A DNA stretch of 64,000 nucleotides from Natronocalculus amylovorans (GCF_023638035.1 NZ_JAKRVX010000006.1:62001-126000), one strand, 5' to 3'; shown: positions 17,326-26,752, counted from the first letter of the stretch. The notes: a model not told the origin generated them from the sequence alone. Numbers and translations are program-made.

Positions 17326-17823
17326 ATGTCTAGTGATACCGAACAACGAGTCGTAACGCCCTCACGGGAAATTGAAGAAACGAGCAGCGTTACGCTACGA
17401 GATATTATTGTTGCCGGTATTGCTGGTCTTATTGGAATGCTTGCAATGATGCCCCTGTTTGGCGTCGGATATCTGTTTGGTGTGATACAACTTGAAGCGT
17501 TTGCCGGGTTGGCGACGATTGTCGGGCTCGGTCCAAGCTTTCCAATCGGACTCGTGATTTTCATTGGTGGCGGTACGACAACGCTCCCGCTGTTGTTTAT
17601 AACGCTTGGAAACTATCTCCCACCAGGAAAGAGCATTGCACTTCGTGGCATGACTTTTGCAACCATCATGTGGTGTGGCTTTCTCATTGCGTTCTACACC
17701 GGCCAAGCAGGACTCACACTTGTTGCATATCTTGGCCTCACACTGGTAGCTCACTGGGTCTATGGATTTATACTCGGATCTCTGACCAACAAATACGCAA
17801 GTATTGCAGTCTATGACCTCTGA
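17326..17823 (+). CDS. DUF6789-like membrane protein
   Basis: 165 residues with a hydrophilic N-terminus of about 25 residues and four membrane helices (IIVAGIAGLIGMLAMMPLFG, PIGLVIFIGGGTTTLPLLF, GMTFATIMWCGFLIAFYTG, GLTLVAYLGLTLVAHWVYGF). The arrangement resembles the DUF6789 family found beside respiratory genes in some haloarchaea, but no such genes are next to it here. Its 3' end overlaps the convergent VOC gene by 13 nt. Confidence 0.7.
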   Translation: MSSDTEQRVVTPSREIEETSSVTLRDIIVAGIAGLIGMLAMMPLFGVGYLFGVIQLEAFAGLATIVGLGPSFPIGLVIFIGGGTTTLPLLFITLGNYLPPGKSIALRGMTFATIMWCGFLIAFYTGQAGLTLVAYLGLTLVAHWVYGFILGSLTNKYASIAVYDL

Positions 17824-18494
17824 GTGTGAGATGTTTTATTAATCGTATATGGATGTGTTGTTGATTCATATACCTCGCATTCTGTATTTTCAACCGCAAC
17901 CTCTGTAGTGAGCGGACTAACACCCGCCGGCCGATCGGTTGGATACCAATCACGACCCGCAGGAACCACAACAAATCGACTATCGAAGTCACCCACCCAC
18001 GCAAAAGTCTCAGTTGGTGACCCGATCGTGGAGAGTCCCACAGTGTCTACCAACCACGACTGAAGCGATGCTGTGTCGTGTGCTGGTAAGCCAACTTCGG
18101 TAACGCTATGAACGGTGTTTGGTCCGAGCGAATCCTGTTTCGGTGTATCCCGATCGTAGTGGAGACACTCTAAGATGTTTCCTTCGGGATCTTCAAAATA
18201 CACTGCATCAGCCGAGAGAAACTCGAAGCGGATTGTTGACTCTCCCTCAACGCTGATGTGTTCACCACGATCAGTAAACCAATCATAAAGCTCGGTAACT
18301 GGAGTCTGCGATCGAAACGCGACGTGATACGGCGCTGTACGCTTGTCTGCATCGGTGAGTATCATCTCGGTGCTGCCAGCCGATACTATCGCTGCCCCAT
18401 CAGAAAATAGAACATCCACATTGAGTGCATCATTGTACCACTCACCGAGCGCAACTGGATCATCCGACGGAAGGGTGAGCTGCGTGACGTTCAT
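17811..18494 (-). CDS. VOC family protein (ring-cleavage dioxygenase/glyoxalase fold, two domains)
   Basis: 227 residues made of two vicinal-oxygen-chelate modules. Module 1 runs from VTQLTLPSDDPVALGEWYND to YFEDPEGNILECLHYDR, module 2 from SVTEVGLPAHDTASLQSWLV to FVVVPAGRDWYPTDR. Metal ligands: a His in YHVAFR and the Glu in GNILECL of module 1 are plausible ligands, while the first strand has Thr rather than the usual His, so metal binding is uncertain. Such proteins act as dioxygenases, glyoxalases or resistance proteins; substrate unknown. Confidence 0.8.
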   Translation of the reverse strand: MNVTQLTLPSDDPVALGEWYNDALNVDVLFSDGAAIVSAGSTEMILTDADKRTAPYHVAFRSQTPVTELYDWFTDRGEHISVEGESTIRFEFLSADAVYFEDPEGNILECLHYDRDTPKQDSLGPNTVHSVTEVGLPAHDTASLQSWLVDTVGLSTIGSPTETFAWVGDFDSRFVVVPAGRDWYPTDRPAGVSPLTTEVAVENTECEVYESTTHPYTINKTSHTQRS

Positions 18495-18551
18495 GACCCT
18501 GTATTAACGGTCTTGCGGTTAGTGTCTACGGAGTGCGGCGCGTGATTGGTG

Positions 18552-21308
18552 TCAGTCGTTGGTCGTTGCCTGCCCATCTTCGATCGAGTCAATAACCTGT
18601 TCATGGAACGCTTTCAACACTGCAGATTCATCTTCTGCAAGCACGACATCGCTCGCCATCAGTGTTGCCAGTCCAAATGCTCGTGGACTTGGCGATCGAA
18701 CCTCGTGTGTCACAACCGCAATCTCGCCTCGATCGATCTGTGTGACAATCTCTGTAACAGCGGCAATATGGAGTTTGTCCTCCAGAATCTCACGATAGGT
18801 TTCCTCCATGACGGCAAATGAATCCAACTCTTGAGCAAACGAGAGCAACATCTCGCTGGATACCTGCTGTTGGGCTGCTGATTTCTCATACCCTTTGTAC
18901 CGTTTCAGAATCATCAGTGATCGGGTCGCATTAATCCGAAAGTATCGTTGGAGAAGATCAGTGCCGTCGATCGCTGCTCGAAGATCCGCACCCACAGTAT
19001 CAGGATCGATCGATCGGATCACATGCTCGATGTTGACTTTTCGGTTGAGTGGCATCTCTATCGAAAAGCCATTATCTGCAACGGCGACCTGCACATTTGC
19101 CGTTGCGTGCTGTGCGCAGTGATACGCAACGAGTCGCGAGAGCCCATCATTAAATCGTCGACCGTAGTTCGAGTGGACGTAGAACCGGCGGCGGTACGTC
19201 TCTCGGTCGAGTTCCTCTTCGATGACCAACCGTTCGGGCGTACTGACGCTTTCGTCGCCGAGATACTGGTGTTGCTCTGCAAACATTCGGGTAATAGAGC
19301 GAACGCTGTTCTCGTCGATCGGAAACTCCCGAAGCCACGTCCGAACTGCTGGCGAGCCGCCGTCGTCGTACCGATCGATCAGTTCGCCTTGGAACGAGAC
19401 AATCTCACGGCCCATATCGTACGAGAGCGGCAACCGTTCGGAAAACCACGACGGAACGGTCGGTCGAGCACTCGTCCGATCGACATACACCTTCGAGCCA
19501 CGACGGTATCGGAACTCGAAATGCTGCCCACCAAGAACGAATACATCGCCACGTTCGAGCGTGTCAAGATAGCCCTCATCGAGTGTCCCAGCCCAACTGT
19601 TGTCGCCGCGGGTGTACACATCGCATGTAAACGAATCAGGAATGGTTCCGATGTTCGTCATGTAGATGACGCGAGCAAGTCGTCCCCGTTTTCCGATCAG
19701 TGGCTCGCCAACATCGAACGCTGGATAGTGGTGCTCTCCATCCGGCCGATCGTTCGTGTCACGCCAGATTTTCGCGTAGACGTTTTTGTCTTCTAATCCC
19801 GGATACGATGCGGTGAGATAGCGCATGAGCTGTTCCCAGTCACGATCGCTACACGATCGATATGGATACGCTCGACAGAGCGTGTTCTTAATCGTCGATT
19901 CGCGTTTGACCCCGTTAATCGCCATTCCATACACCTGTTGGGCGGCAACGTCCGCTGCATTCTCGGGGACGAACACCCGATCAACAAAGCCTGAGGCTGC
20001 CTTTTGTAGCATAACTGCGCACTCGACCAGCTCGTCCCGATCGAGCGCAATGACACGCCCAGTGACAGTCTGACCAAGCTGGTGACCTGCCCGACCAACC
20101 CGCTGTAACAGCGAAGCAACGGATTTTGGGGAGCCGATTTGGACAACCAGATCAATATACGGCATATCAATGCCGAGTTCCAGGCTTGTCGAGGTCGTTA
20201 CAACCGACAATGAGCCGTTTTTGAGGCCGTCCTCGATTTCTGTTCGTCGCTCTTTTGAGAGACTCCCGTGATGACAGCCGGAGTTTTCGTCCGTGTATCG
20301 ATCCGGAAATCGCTCACGAAGCGTGTGTAGCACTCGCTCAGCGCCCGATCGAGTGTTCGTAAACACCAGTGTATTCGTATGCGTCTCAATCAGTTCGTCA
20401 AGCCGATCGTAGAAGCGGCCATGGACAATCTCCGATGGCGTATTAATGAGGTCGTCCGTTGGGCACTCTAACTTGATATCCAGTTCGCGAACAAACCGTG
20501 TATCAACAACCTCGTAGGGGCGTGGCTCACCGTCTGGCTCCGATCGGCCAACAAGATACTCTGCCACGGTTGTCAGCGGTTCAACGGTTGCAGAACAGCC
20601 GATGCGCGTTGGTGAGGTGTCTGCAAGCTCTTCTAACCGTTCAAGACTTACCGAGAGGTGTGTACCGCGTTTGTTTGCAGCAAGGCTGTGAATCTCATCA
20701 ACAATCACGTACTCAACCGTTTTGAGCTTCTCTTTGAATTTCGGCGAATTAAGCAAAATTGCGAGCGTCTCTGGTGTTGTATTGAGGATATGTGGCGTCT
20801 CCGAGAGCATTCGTTGGCGCTCGCTGCTTTTTGTGTCGCCGTGACGGATCGCATGGCGGATCTCCGTCTCAATGCCTTGTTCTTCGAGTCGTTCGGTAAT
20901 CCCTGTCAGCGGAACCGTCAGATTCCGATGGATATCGTTTGCAAGCGATTTCAGTGGCGAAATGTATAGACAGTACACCGAGTTTTCAAGCCCATCAGCA
21001 GAGGCTTGCTCTCGTCGAAAGAGATCGTTGATAATTGCTGCAAATGAGGAGAGCGTCTTTCCGCTCCCAGTTGGGGCACACACTAAGACGTTTTCTCGAT
21101 CGTCGATATGCGGCACTGCACCACGCTGTGGTGGTGTGAAGAATCCGTCGTTCTGTGCGATATAAGCACCGAACTCGTCGATCCACCAGCGTTGGACAAC
21201 AGGATCAAGCCGATCAAATTCAGCACAGTCTTCAAGTGCGACGGTTTCGGGATCGAAATCAAACGACTGCGTCTCATCCGCCGCACTCAACAGCTCACGT
21301 GGCCCCAT
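18552..21308 (-). CDS. lhr: Lhr-family large DEAD/DEAH-box helicase
   Basis: 918 residues, the usual Lhr-core length. SF2 motifs: Q-like FTPPQRGAVP (~57-66), Walker A APTGSGKT (78-85), DEIH box in VIVDEIHSLAANKRGTHLSV (~200), SAT motif GCSATVEP, motif IV LVFTNTRSGAERV, and motif V/VI VVTTSTSLELGIDMPY and LLQRVGRAGHQLGQ. The KRGTHL stretch after the DEIH box and the following winged-helix and beta-rich C-terminal domains are typical of Lhr. Lhr enzymes are 3'-5' DNA/RNA translocases linked to DNA repair. A single gene between the VOC gene and the divergent MBL hydrolase. Confidence 0.93.
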   Translation of the reverse strand: MGPRELLSAADETQSFDFDPETVALEDCAEFDRLDPVVQRWWIDEFGAYIAQNDGFFTPPQRGAVPHIDDRENVLVCAPTGSGKTLSSFAAIINDLFRREQASADGLENSVYCLYISPLKSLANDIHRNLTVPLTGITERLEEQGIETEIRHAIRHGDTKSSERQRMLSETPHILNTTPETLAILLNSPKFKEKLKTVEYVIVDEIHSLAANKRGTHLSVSLERLEELADTSPTRIGCSATVEPLTTVAEYLVGRSEPDGEPRPYEVVDTRFVRELDIKLECPTDDLINTPSEIVHGRFYDRLDELIETHTNTLVFTNTRSGAERVLHTLRERFPDRYTDENSGCHHGSLSKERRTEIEDGLKNGSLSVVTTSTSLELGIDMPYIDLVVQIGSPKSVASLLQRVGRAGHQLGQTVTGRVIALDRDELVECAVMLQKAASGFVDRVFVPENAADVAAQQVYGMAINGVKRESTIKNTLCRAYPYRSCSDRDWEQLMRYLTASYPGLEDKNVYAKIWRDTNDRPDGEHHYPAFDVGEPLIGKRGRLARVIYMTNIGTIPDSFTCDVYTRGDNSWAGTLDEGYLDTLERGDVFVLGGQHFEFRYRRGSKVYVDRTSARPTVPSWFSERLPLSYDMGREIVSFQGELIDRYDDGGSPAVRTWLREFPIDENSVRSITRMFAEQHQYLGDESVSTPERLVIEEELDRETYRRRFYVHSNYGRRFNDGLSRLVAYHCAQHATANVQVAVADNGFSIEMPLNRKVNIEHVIRSIDPDTVGADLRAAIDGTDLLQRYFRINATRSLMILKRYKGYEKSAAQQQVSSEMLLSFAQELDSFAVMEETYREILEDKLHIAAVTEIVTQIDRGEIAVVTHEVRSPSPRAFGLATLMASDVVLAEDESAVLKAFHEQVIDSIEDGQATTND

Positions 21309-21370
21309 ACAAGTTAGTTGACCTATGGGTTACAGTAGTAAGTCGGTTGTGCCCAATAGGGATGCAGAAC

Positions 21371-21379
21371 GATTTAACA
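21371..21379 (+). promoter_or_regulatory. TATA-like box for the MBL hydrolase
   Basis: GATTTAACA centred 27 nt before the ATG at 21402; indicates leaderless transcription. Confidence 0.5.
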
Positions 21380-21401
21380 ACTGGCGACAGCTGTCACTGA
21401 T

Positions 21402-22154
21402 ATGGAGGTTACATTCCTTGGGACCGGTGCTGCGATGCCGATCGCCGATCGCGTCCAAACCGGACTCCTTGTTTCAAACGCTGACAGACACCTATTACTC
21501 GACTGTGGAAGCGGAATCTTACACAGGCTCTCACAGACGTCAGTTGGGTATGAGGCGATCGACACGGTGTTGCTTACGCACCATCATCTAGACCACATTT
21601 CTGACCTGCTGGTACTTCTCAAAGCTCGATGGCTGGCCGGCGAAACAGCGCTCGAGATTGTTGGCCCACCAGGTACGGAATCGATGCTCGAACAGCTCCT
21701 TTCTGTCCACTCGTATCTTCAGGGACGTGTTGACCTTTCGATTCGAGAGATTGCGGCTGACGAACGAGTTACTATCTGTGGGTTTGGTGTTGATGCGATC
21801 GAGACGGTCCACTCTATGGACGGCTACAGCTATCGAATCGCGCCGGAATCTGATGGAGAGCCGGTGTTTGGCTACAGTGGCGATACTGAGGCACAGTCGT
21901 CGATCGCACAGTTCTTTGCTGGATGTCGTGTCGTCGCACACGACTGTTCGTTTCCGGATTCGATCGATGTCTCAAACCATCCAACGCCGACACAGCTTGG
22001 AGAAGCGTTCACAGACGCCGACGTCGATCGGCTCTACCTCACGCATTTATATCCACATACGGAAGGCAAACACGACGAGATGTGCCAGGCAGTATCGAAT
22101 GGATTTGCTGGGGAGGTTCGAATCGCACGTGATGGGCTTCGAATTGAGATATAA
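21402..22154 (+). CDS. MBL-fold metal-dependent hydrolase (RNase Z/AttM-like)
   Basis: 250-residue metallo-beta-lactamase fold. It opens with MEVTFLGTGAAMP (RNase Z-like) and has the zinc motif HHHLDH at residues 60-65 (H60, H62, D64, H65), later FGYSGDTEAQSS (Asp ligand), AHDCSFPD and LTHLYPH (final His). RNase Z enzymes carry a flexible exosite arm, which is not clearly visible here, so it may be an RNase Z paralogue or a phosphodiesterase/arylsulfatase-like hydrolase. The ATG at 21402 fits the leaderless promoter. Confidence 0.85.
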   Translation: MEVTFLGTGAAMPIADRVQTGLLVSNADRHLLLDCGSGILHRLSQTSVGYEAIDTVLLTHHHLDHISDLLVLLKARWLAGETALEIVGPPGTESMLEQLLSVHSYLQGRVDLSIREIAADERVTICGFGVDAIETVHSMDGYSYRIAPESDGEPVFGYSGDTEAQSSIAQFFAGCRVVAHDCSFPDSIDVSNHPTPTQLGEAFTDADVDRLYLTHLYPHTEGKHDEMCQAVSNGFAGEVRIARDGLRIEI

Positions 22155-22246
22155 CTATCATATGGTACTATTCGACACTATCTTTTGCCGGTATTACCTC
22201 GCTTCGTAAGGACTACTGCTTACGTTACTGTGGTTCACACCCGCAT

Positions 22247-22253
22247 GCTTAAC
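22247..22253 (+). promoter_or_regulatory. TATA-like box for moaA
   Basis: GCTTAAC centred about 28 nt upstream of the ATG at 22278, supporting the shorter, leaderless start. Confidence 0.5.
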
Positions 22254-22277
22254 CGTCGGAACAGATTGCTTCCGTAT

Positions 22278-23291
22278 ATGAGCCTGCCAGAACAGGAGTA
22301 CTCCGCACAGCCTGGAGATGGGTCTGTGCTGTCGGATGACTTTGGCCGCGAAGTCACTGGCGTCCGCGTCTCGCTCACCGATCGGTGTAATTTCGATTGT
22401 ATCTACTGTCATAACGAGGGGCTCGGGGATACCCGAGGCCCGATGGAGCCCTCTGACTCGGAGATGAGTACCGACGATGTGGTGCGGTTCCTCTCCGTTG
22501 CAGCAGAGTTTGGCGTGGAGAAGGTGAAGTTCACTGGTGGCGAGCCTATGCTCCGGCAGGATTTAGAAGAGATCATTGAGCGCACACCAAATAACATGGA
22601 GACCTCACTTACGACGAACGGCACATTCCTCCCCGGACGAGCAGAAGATCTCGCCGCTGCGGGACTTTCACGGGTGAATGTTTCTCAGGATGCGCTTGAT
22701 CCGGACGCATTCGCTGAAATCACCAAATCGGGGGCGTACGATCGGGTCATGGAAGGTGTTGAGGCTGCACTTGATGCTGGATTAGACCCCGTGAAGCTGA
22801 ATATGGTTGTGTTCAAACACACCGCAGGCTATGTTGAAGGAATGGTCAACCATGTTGCAGAGAATCCCGGCCTCCAGCTGCAGTTGATCGAGTATATGCC
22901 GGAGCTTACCGGACGACCCGATTGGAACATCGACATTCAGCGCGTGCATGACTGGCTTGCGGACATCGCAGATGAGGTTGAGCATCGGAATATGCACAAC
23001 AGAAAACGGTACTGGATCGGTGAAGGAATGGTCGAAATTGTTGATCCCGTCGAAAATGCAAACTTCTGTGCGAACTGCCACCGTGTTCGGGTGACGCATC
23101 AGGGCTTCCTCAAAGGCTGTCTCAACCGAAATGACGATCTCAAGCCAATGGGTGAGATGACAGAGCCAGAGATTCGTGCTGCGTTTAGAGAAGTAGTCTC
23201 CAACCGCGTCCCATACTATGGTGAGTACATGATTCGAAACGGAGAAGGCGAATGGGAGTTCAATGATGAATATGTCGACGGAACCTGGTAG
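22278..23291 (+). CDS. moaA: GTP 3',8-cyclase MoaA (molybdenum cofactor biosynthesis)
   Basis: 337 residues. Radical-SAM enzyme that starts molybdopterin synthesis from GTP. It has the N-terminal cluster motif CNFDCIYC (CX3CX2C), the SAM-binding GGEP in [18 protein letters not shown], the [20 protein letters not shown] and [13 protein letters not shown] blocks, and the second C-terminal cluster C-x2-C-x13-C in [15 protein letters not shown]...KGC. The end (YVDGTW) lacks the Gly-Gly tail found in bacterial MoaA. Start taken at 22278, where the promoter spacing fits. It is monocistronic here; partner mo-genes are not in the window. Confidence 0.94.
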   Translation: MSLPEQEYSAQPGDGSVLSDDFGREVTGVRVSLTDRCNFDCIYCHNEGLGDTRGPMEPSDSEMSTDDVVRFLSVAAEFGVEKVKFTGGEPMLRQDLEEIIERTPNNMETSLTTNGTFLPGRAEDLAAAGLSRVNVSQDALDPDAFAEITKSGAYDRVMEGVEAALDAGLDPVKLNMVVFKHTAGYVEGMVNHVAENPGLQLQLIEYMPELTGRPDWNIDIQRVHDWLADIADEVEHRNMHNRKRYWIGEGMVEIVDPVENANFCANCHRVRVTHQGFLKGCLNRNDDLKPMGEMTEPEIRAAFREVVSNRVPYYGEYMIRNGEGEWEFNDEYVDGTW

Positions 23292-23357
23292 CTATTGATC
23301 AGGCAGTTACGGGCATGCCACTACGGTGTTCAATAGTATGGCGGTCGATCGGACAGT

Positions 23358-23579
23358 ATGACTTCACAGTGTCCATTTTTAATATATCGTAAAGAGCATG
23401 GTGAGCAATCGTTTGATACAGCCCGTGCCTTTTGTACAGCAACAGACTCTTTTGTCCAACCAATGCGAGCCGATATCTGCAACAATCGCTACGGGCTCAC
23501 GCATACAACAGACTGTGAAATATACGATGCCCACCAATCAACACTCGATACAGACGTTTCGGGTGCGGAGACAGAATGA
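23358..23579 (+). CDS. Small cysteine-rich haloarchaeal protein
   Basis: 73 residues with four cysteines in the pattern C-x(20)-C-x(14)-C-x(11)-C (QCPFL, AFC, DICNNRYGLTH, TDCEIY), suggesting one metal site. I recall this family from many haloarchaea but no function. Its stop overlaps the ATG of the BKACE gene by 4 nt, so the two products are translated from one message. Confidence 0.75.
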   Translation: MTSQCPFLIYRKEHGEQSFDTARAFCTATDSFVQPMRADICNNRYGLTHTTDCEIYDAHQSTLDTDVSGAETE

Positions 23580-24415
23580 CGTACCAGTCATATCTTGATG
23601 GTGAACCTGTCATCATCACCGCGGCAGTTACTGGTGGCGTACATGGAAAAGAGGCAAACCCGAACCTCCCCGAAACACCTGCTGAAATTGCGGCGGCTGC
23701 TCGTGCATGTGAAGGTGCAGGTGCGAGCATCGTTCATCTGCACGCACGCAAAGAAAACGGAGAGCGAGCGTTTTCGACAGATGCGTTCCAGGAGGTGACC
23801 GATGCAGTTCGATCGGCGACGGACAACATCATCATCCAACACTCAACTGGCGGCACTGCAGCACCGGACGAGCTTCGGGTTGAACCGTTGTTGACGGATC
23901 CTGCACCCGAAATGGCGTCGCTTGACATGGGTCCACTCAACCGATACGGGAAGCTCACAAGCGAAAATACCCGATCGCTGGTCGATCGGTTACACGAAGT
24001 TATGCTCGATCGGAACATCAAACCGGAGCTCGAAGTGTTCAATGGCGGGCACCTCAACGAATCGTTGCGGATTATCGACGATCTTGTTGCTCCCCCGTAC
24101 ATCAATCTCGTATTTGGTGGTGGTACAACAACCATTCCACATCCGCGGAACCTGTGCACCCTTGCCGATACCCTCCCTCCAGGAACGGAGTTCAATATAC
24201 TTGGATTTGGGCCACATCAACTTCCGATGACAACACAGGGCCTTCTCTTGGGTGGGCATGTTCGTGTTGGGTTAGAAGATAATTTGTACTATCGGCGTGG
24301 TGAGTTAGCAACAAGTAATGAGCAGCTAGTCAAGCGGGCCGTTCGGATCGCAACAGAGCTTGGTCGGCCGATCGCAACGCCCAAACAAGCGCGATCGATT
24401 CTTGGACTAAAATAG
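23576..24415 (+). CDS. BKACE family beta-keto acid cleavage enzyme (DUF849)
   Basis: 279-residue TIM-barrel enzyme of the family that condenses a beta-keto acid with acetyl-CoA to give acetoacetate and a new CoA ester. Typical features: the N-terminal VIITAAVTGGVHGKEANPNL, the zinc motif in ASIVHLHARKENGERAF (HLHAR), IIIQHSTGG, PELEVFNGGHL, and the late HVRVGLEDNLYYRRGELATS. The substrate of this member cannot be read from sequence. It follows the cysteine-rich gene with a 4-nt overlap, hinting at a shared pathway. Confidence 0.92.
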   Translation: MTYQSYLDGEPVIITAAVTGGVHGKEANPNLPETPAEIAAAARACEGAGASIVHLHARKENGERAFSTDAFQEVTDAVRSATDNIIIQHSTGGTAAPDELRVEPLLTDPAPEMASLDMGPLNRYGKLTSENTRSLVDRLHEVMLDRNIKPELEVFNGGHLNESLRIIDDLVAPPYINLVFGGGTTTIPHPRNLCTLADTLPPGTEFNILGFGPHQLPMTTQGLLLGGHVRVGLEDNLYYRRGELATSNEQLVKRAVRIATELGRPIATPKQARSILGLK

Positions 24416-24422
24416 TACGGAC

Positions 24423-25160
24423 TTATTTTGCAGTCTTGCCGGCAGCGATCGTCGGTGGATATGTCTCTTTTACATACTCTGAAAGTTCATCAACGATCCC
24501 AGGATCGTACGTCCAGAATCCGTAGTAACTCTGCGGGCTTCGTTGCTCTGCAAGCAGCGCTGCTTTTTCAACATCTGCACCTGCACCGTCAAAAATAACC
24601 CACCAGAACGATCGGACTTCATCGGTATCGCCCGTGTGAACATTGATGTGTGTGCTGATTGGTGGTACCCAATCAGCCGCTCCATAAATATACACATCAA
24701 CCACAGGATCGAGTGCTTGGTAGAACGACCACTGGTCTTTCGCTCGAGAGAGTTCCTGAAACCCAACGTGCAGTCGCCCGCGGCCAACTCTGTCCGCTCG
24801 TTGTTCGATCGCTCGAGAGGCAACAATCATCCGCTCTTTGCCTTCAGACCGAAACATTGTATCATCGAGCCTTGAAAGCACTGATGGTCGTTCTAACACC
24901 GCGTTGTGATCAATGGCTTCCCAATTGGTCACATACTCGTAGACTGTCTCGACGCTCTCCGTTGCAATCACTGTCTCCCCATCAAGGAGCACAAGTGTAT
25001 TTTCGTCATAGGCTGGATCTGCTGCGTACTCAACTGTCACGTTATGGACGCCGATATACTCAAGAACCGTCTCGATCGGCGCTAACCCACAGTTATAATT
25101 ACATACCCGGAGCGTTTTGCGAAACGCCTCAACCCGATCCAACACCGTAGCGAGGGTCAC
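24423..25160 (-). CDS. DICT sensory-domain protein
   Basis: 245 residues. The central and C-terminal parts match the DICT domain (named after diguanylate cyclases and two-component systems): MIVASRAIEQRADRVGRGRL, then HVGFQELSRAKDQWSFYQAL and VVDVYIYGAADWVP, a late SFWWVIFDGAG and FWTYDPGIVDELSEYV. The N-terminal 60 residues form a small conserved lead domain, and no separate output domain is visible. Stand-alone DICT proteins are common in haloarchaea, possibly light- or redox-sensing. Convergent with the BKACE gene. Confidence 0.85.
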   Translation of the reverse strand: MTLATVLDRVEAFRKTLRVCNYNCGLAPIETVLEYIGVHNVTVEYAADPAYDENTLVLLDGETVIATESVETVYEYVTNWEAIDHNAVLERPSVLSRLDDTMFRSEGKERMIVASRAIEQRADRVGRGRLHVGFQELSRAKDQWSFYQALDPVVDVYIYGAADWVPPISTHINVHTGDTDEVRSFWWVIFDGAGADVEKAALLAEQRSPQSYYGFWTYDPGIVDELSEYVKETYPPTIAAGKTAK

Positions 25161-25276
25161 TTCATAATATGTATACTGAATTGATATTCAATCTTTCTGC
25201 AATATCACTGGCACGTTGAACCTGGGCTGGTATTTAAATTGGATTGCATGTCCAGTAGCATGCATCGCACTAACCG

Positions 25277-26494
25277 ATGATTTCACACCTCGAATTTGTT
25301 GTTCTATTCGTGTTTTGTGCAGGCTGTGGTGGACTTCTCGGAGTTCTGAGCGGGCTTGTGCCTGGACTTCACGCGAACAACTTTGCCCTACTTTTAGCAG
25401 CAATTGCACCCACCATACCGATCGATCCAATTTTTCTTGGTGCCGCAATGGTGACCGCGGGTGTTGTGCACTCATTCGTTGACATCGTCCCTGCGCTCAC
25501 CGTCGGGGTACCAGATGCTGCAATGGCGATCGCTGCACTACCTGGCCATCGGCTCGTCCTTGCTGGCCGAGGTCGTGAAGCGCTTCGTATCTCTGCGGCT
25601 GGAAGCCTTTGTGCAGTGATTTTTGCACTTGTGTTAGCCATTCCGATTACATGGCTGATGATCCGATCGTATCCAATGATCCGTGCGCATCTATGGATCG
25701 TTTTAGCCAGCATTGTCTGTATCCTATTGCTCACTGAGCGATCGGTGCAGGCAGCAGTGGTTGCGCTCTTTTCATTTGGGCTTAGCGCAGCGCTTGGCCT
25801 CACAACACTCGATGTGGATCCATCTGCACCGCTTGGTGCAGGAAGTATGCTTATGCCGCTTCTCACTGGTTTGTTCGGCGCTCCTGTTCTGATCGACGCG
25901 GTAAACGGAGAAGGCGTTCCTCCACAGCACGGTTCACAGATTCTAATGGATCGAGCCGGATTTATCCAGACCGCAACAGCCGGGTCGATTGCAGGGGCAA
26001 TTGTTGGATATCTACCGGGAGTCTCCGCAGCAATCGCAAGCGTACTGGCGCTTCCTGCGGTGTCAACGGATGATATCGATCGTGGATTTATTGTCGTGAC
26101 AAGCGGCGCAAGCACCGCGAACACGGTTTTTGCACTGTTTGCGCTGTATGCGCTCGGCACACCCCGAACCGGTGTGATGGTTGCAGTCGATCACACCGAT
26201 GTTCCACTCAATCTATTTTTGCTACTCCCTGCAGCGGTGTTTGGCGCGTGTATTGGGTTTTTGACTGTTATTATCGTTGGCGATCGATTTCTCGAAGCGG
26301 TTGGTTCGATCGATCCATGGCTGGTCTCTGTGGGCATTCTTGGACTACTCGTACTCTTATCGGGAGGGTTTGCGGGGATATTTGGTGTCGGTGTATTTGT
26401 TGTGTCGACGCTTGTGGGGCTCATCCCACCGCGATTTAACGTAAAACGTGTACATCTAATGGGTGTGCTTATCGGACCACTACTTTTTGGCTGA
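25277..26494 (+). CDS. TctA-like tripartite transporter permease (DUF112), orphan
   Basis: 405 residues and about 10-12 membrane helices. The signature of the TctA family, GLVPGLHANNFALLLAAI near the N-terminus, and a second copy GYLPGVSAAIASVLALPAV in the second half are both present, as expected for an inverted-repeat permease of this family; VPDAAMAIAALPGHRLVLAG and GEGVPPQHGSQIL also fit. No TctB or periplasmic TctC gene lies nearby. It probably transports a carboxylate or another small organic anion across the cytoplasmic membrane. Confidence 0.88.
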   Translation: MISHLEFVVLFVFCAGCGGLLGVLSGLVPGLHANNFALLLAAIAPTIPIDPIFLGAAMVTAGVVHSFVDIVPALTVGVPDAAMAIAALPGHRLVLAGRGREALRISAAGSLCAVIFALVLAIPITWLMIRSYPMIRAHLWIVLASIVCILLLTERSVQAAVVALFSFGLSAALGLTTLDVDPSAPLGAGSMLMPLLTGLFGAPVLIDAVNGEGVPPQHGSQILMDRAGFIQTATAGSIAGAIVGYLPGVSAAIASVLALPAVSTDDIDRGFIVVTSGASTANTVFALFALYALGTPRTGVMVAVDHTDVPLNLFLLLPAAVFGACIGFLTVIIVGDRFLEAVGSIDPWLVSVGILGLLVLLSGGFAGIFGVGVFVVSTLVGLIPPRFNVKRVHLMGVLIGPLLFG

Positions 26495-26542
26495 TAACTA
26501 TGAGAGATCAAATGACGCAATTGTTGGAGGGCGAAAGATAAC

Positions 26543-26550
26543 GGTTAAAA
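26543..26550 (+). promoter_or_regulatory. TATA-like box for the zinc-ribbon/EF-1-beta operon
   Basis: GGTTAAAA centred about 27 nt upstream of the ATG at 26574; marks a leaderless start. Confidence 0.55.
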
Positions 26551-26573
26551 GTCGCGCGCCGGTTGGTATACGT

Positions 26574-26750
26574 ATGAGCCAGAGTCAACAGGATTCGCGA
26601 CAATGTGTCTCCTGTGGGATTAACGTTGCCGGCATGAACGCTGCGTCGTTCAACTGTCCGGAATGTGGCACTGGTGTGCACCGATGTGCAAAGTGCCGCA
26701 AGCAGAGCAACCTGTACGAATGCCCAACCTGTAACTTCCGAGGTCCATAA
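26574..26750 (+). CDS. Zinc-ribbon micro-protein, HVO_2753 type
   Basis: 58 residues with four C-x2-C knuckles (CVSCG, CPECG, CAKC, CPTC), binding two zinc ions. This is the haloarchaeal small protein represented by HVO_2753 in Haloferax volcanii, reported to affect swarming and biofilm formation. The start at 26574 fits the leaderless promoter. Only 2 nt separate it from the elongation factor 1-beta gene, an arrangement that links it to translation. Confidence 0.9.
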   Translation: MSQSQQDSRQCVSCGINVAGMNAASFNCPECGTGVHRCAKCRKQSNLYECPTCNFRGP

Positions 26751-26752
26751 TT

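Noticed and set aside
18948-19796. 282-residue plus-strand frame inside the Lhr-like helicase
   Set aside because: Antisense reading of a strongly supported gene, with no family similarity.
25369-26160. 263-residue minus-strand frame in the TctA-like gene
   Set aside because: Low-complexity Thr/Ser/Pro-rich shadow of a membrane protein.
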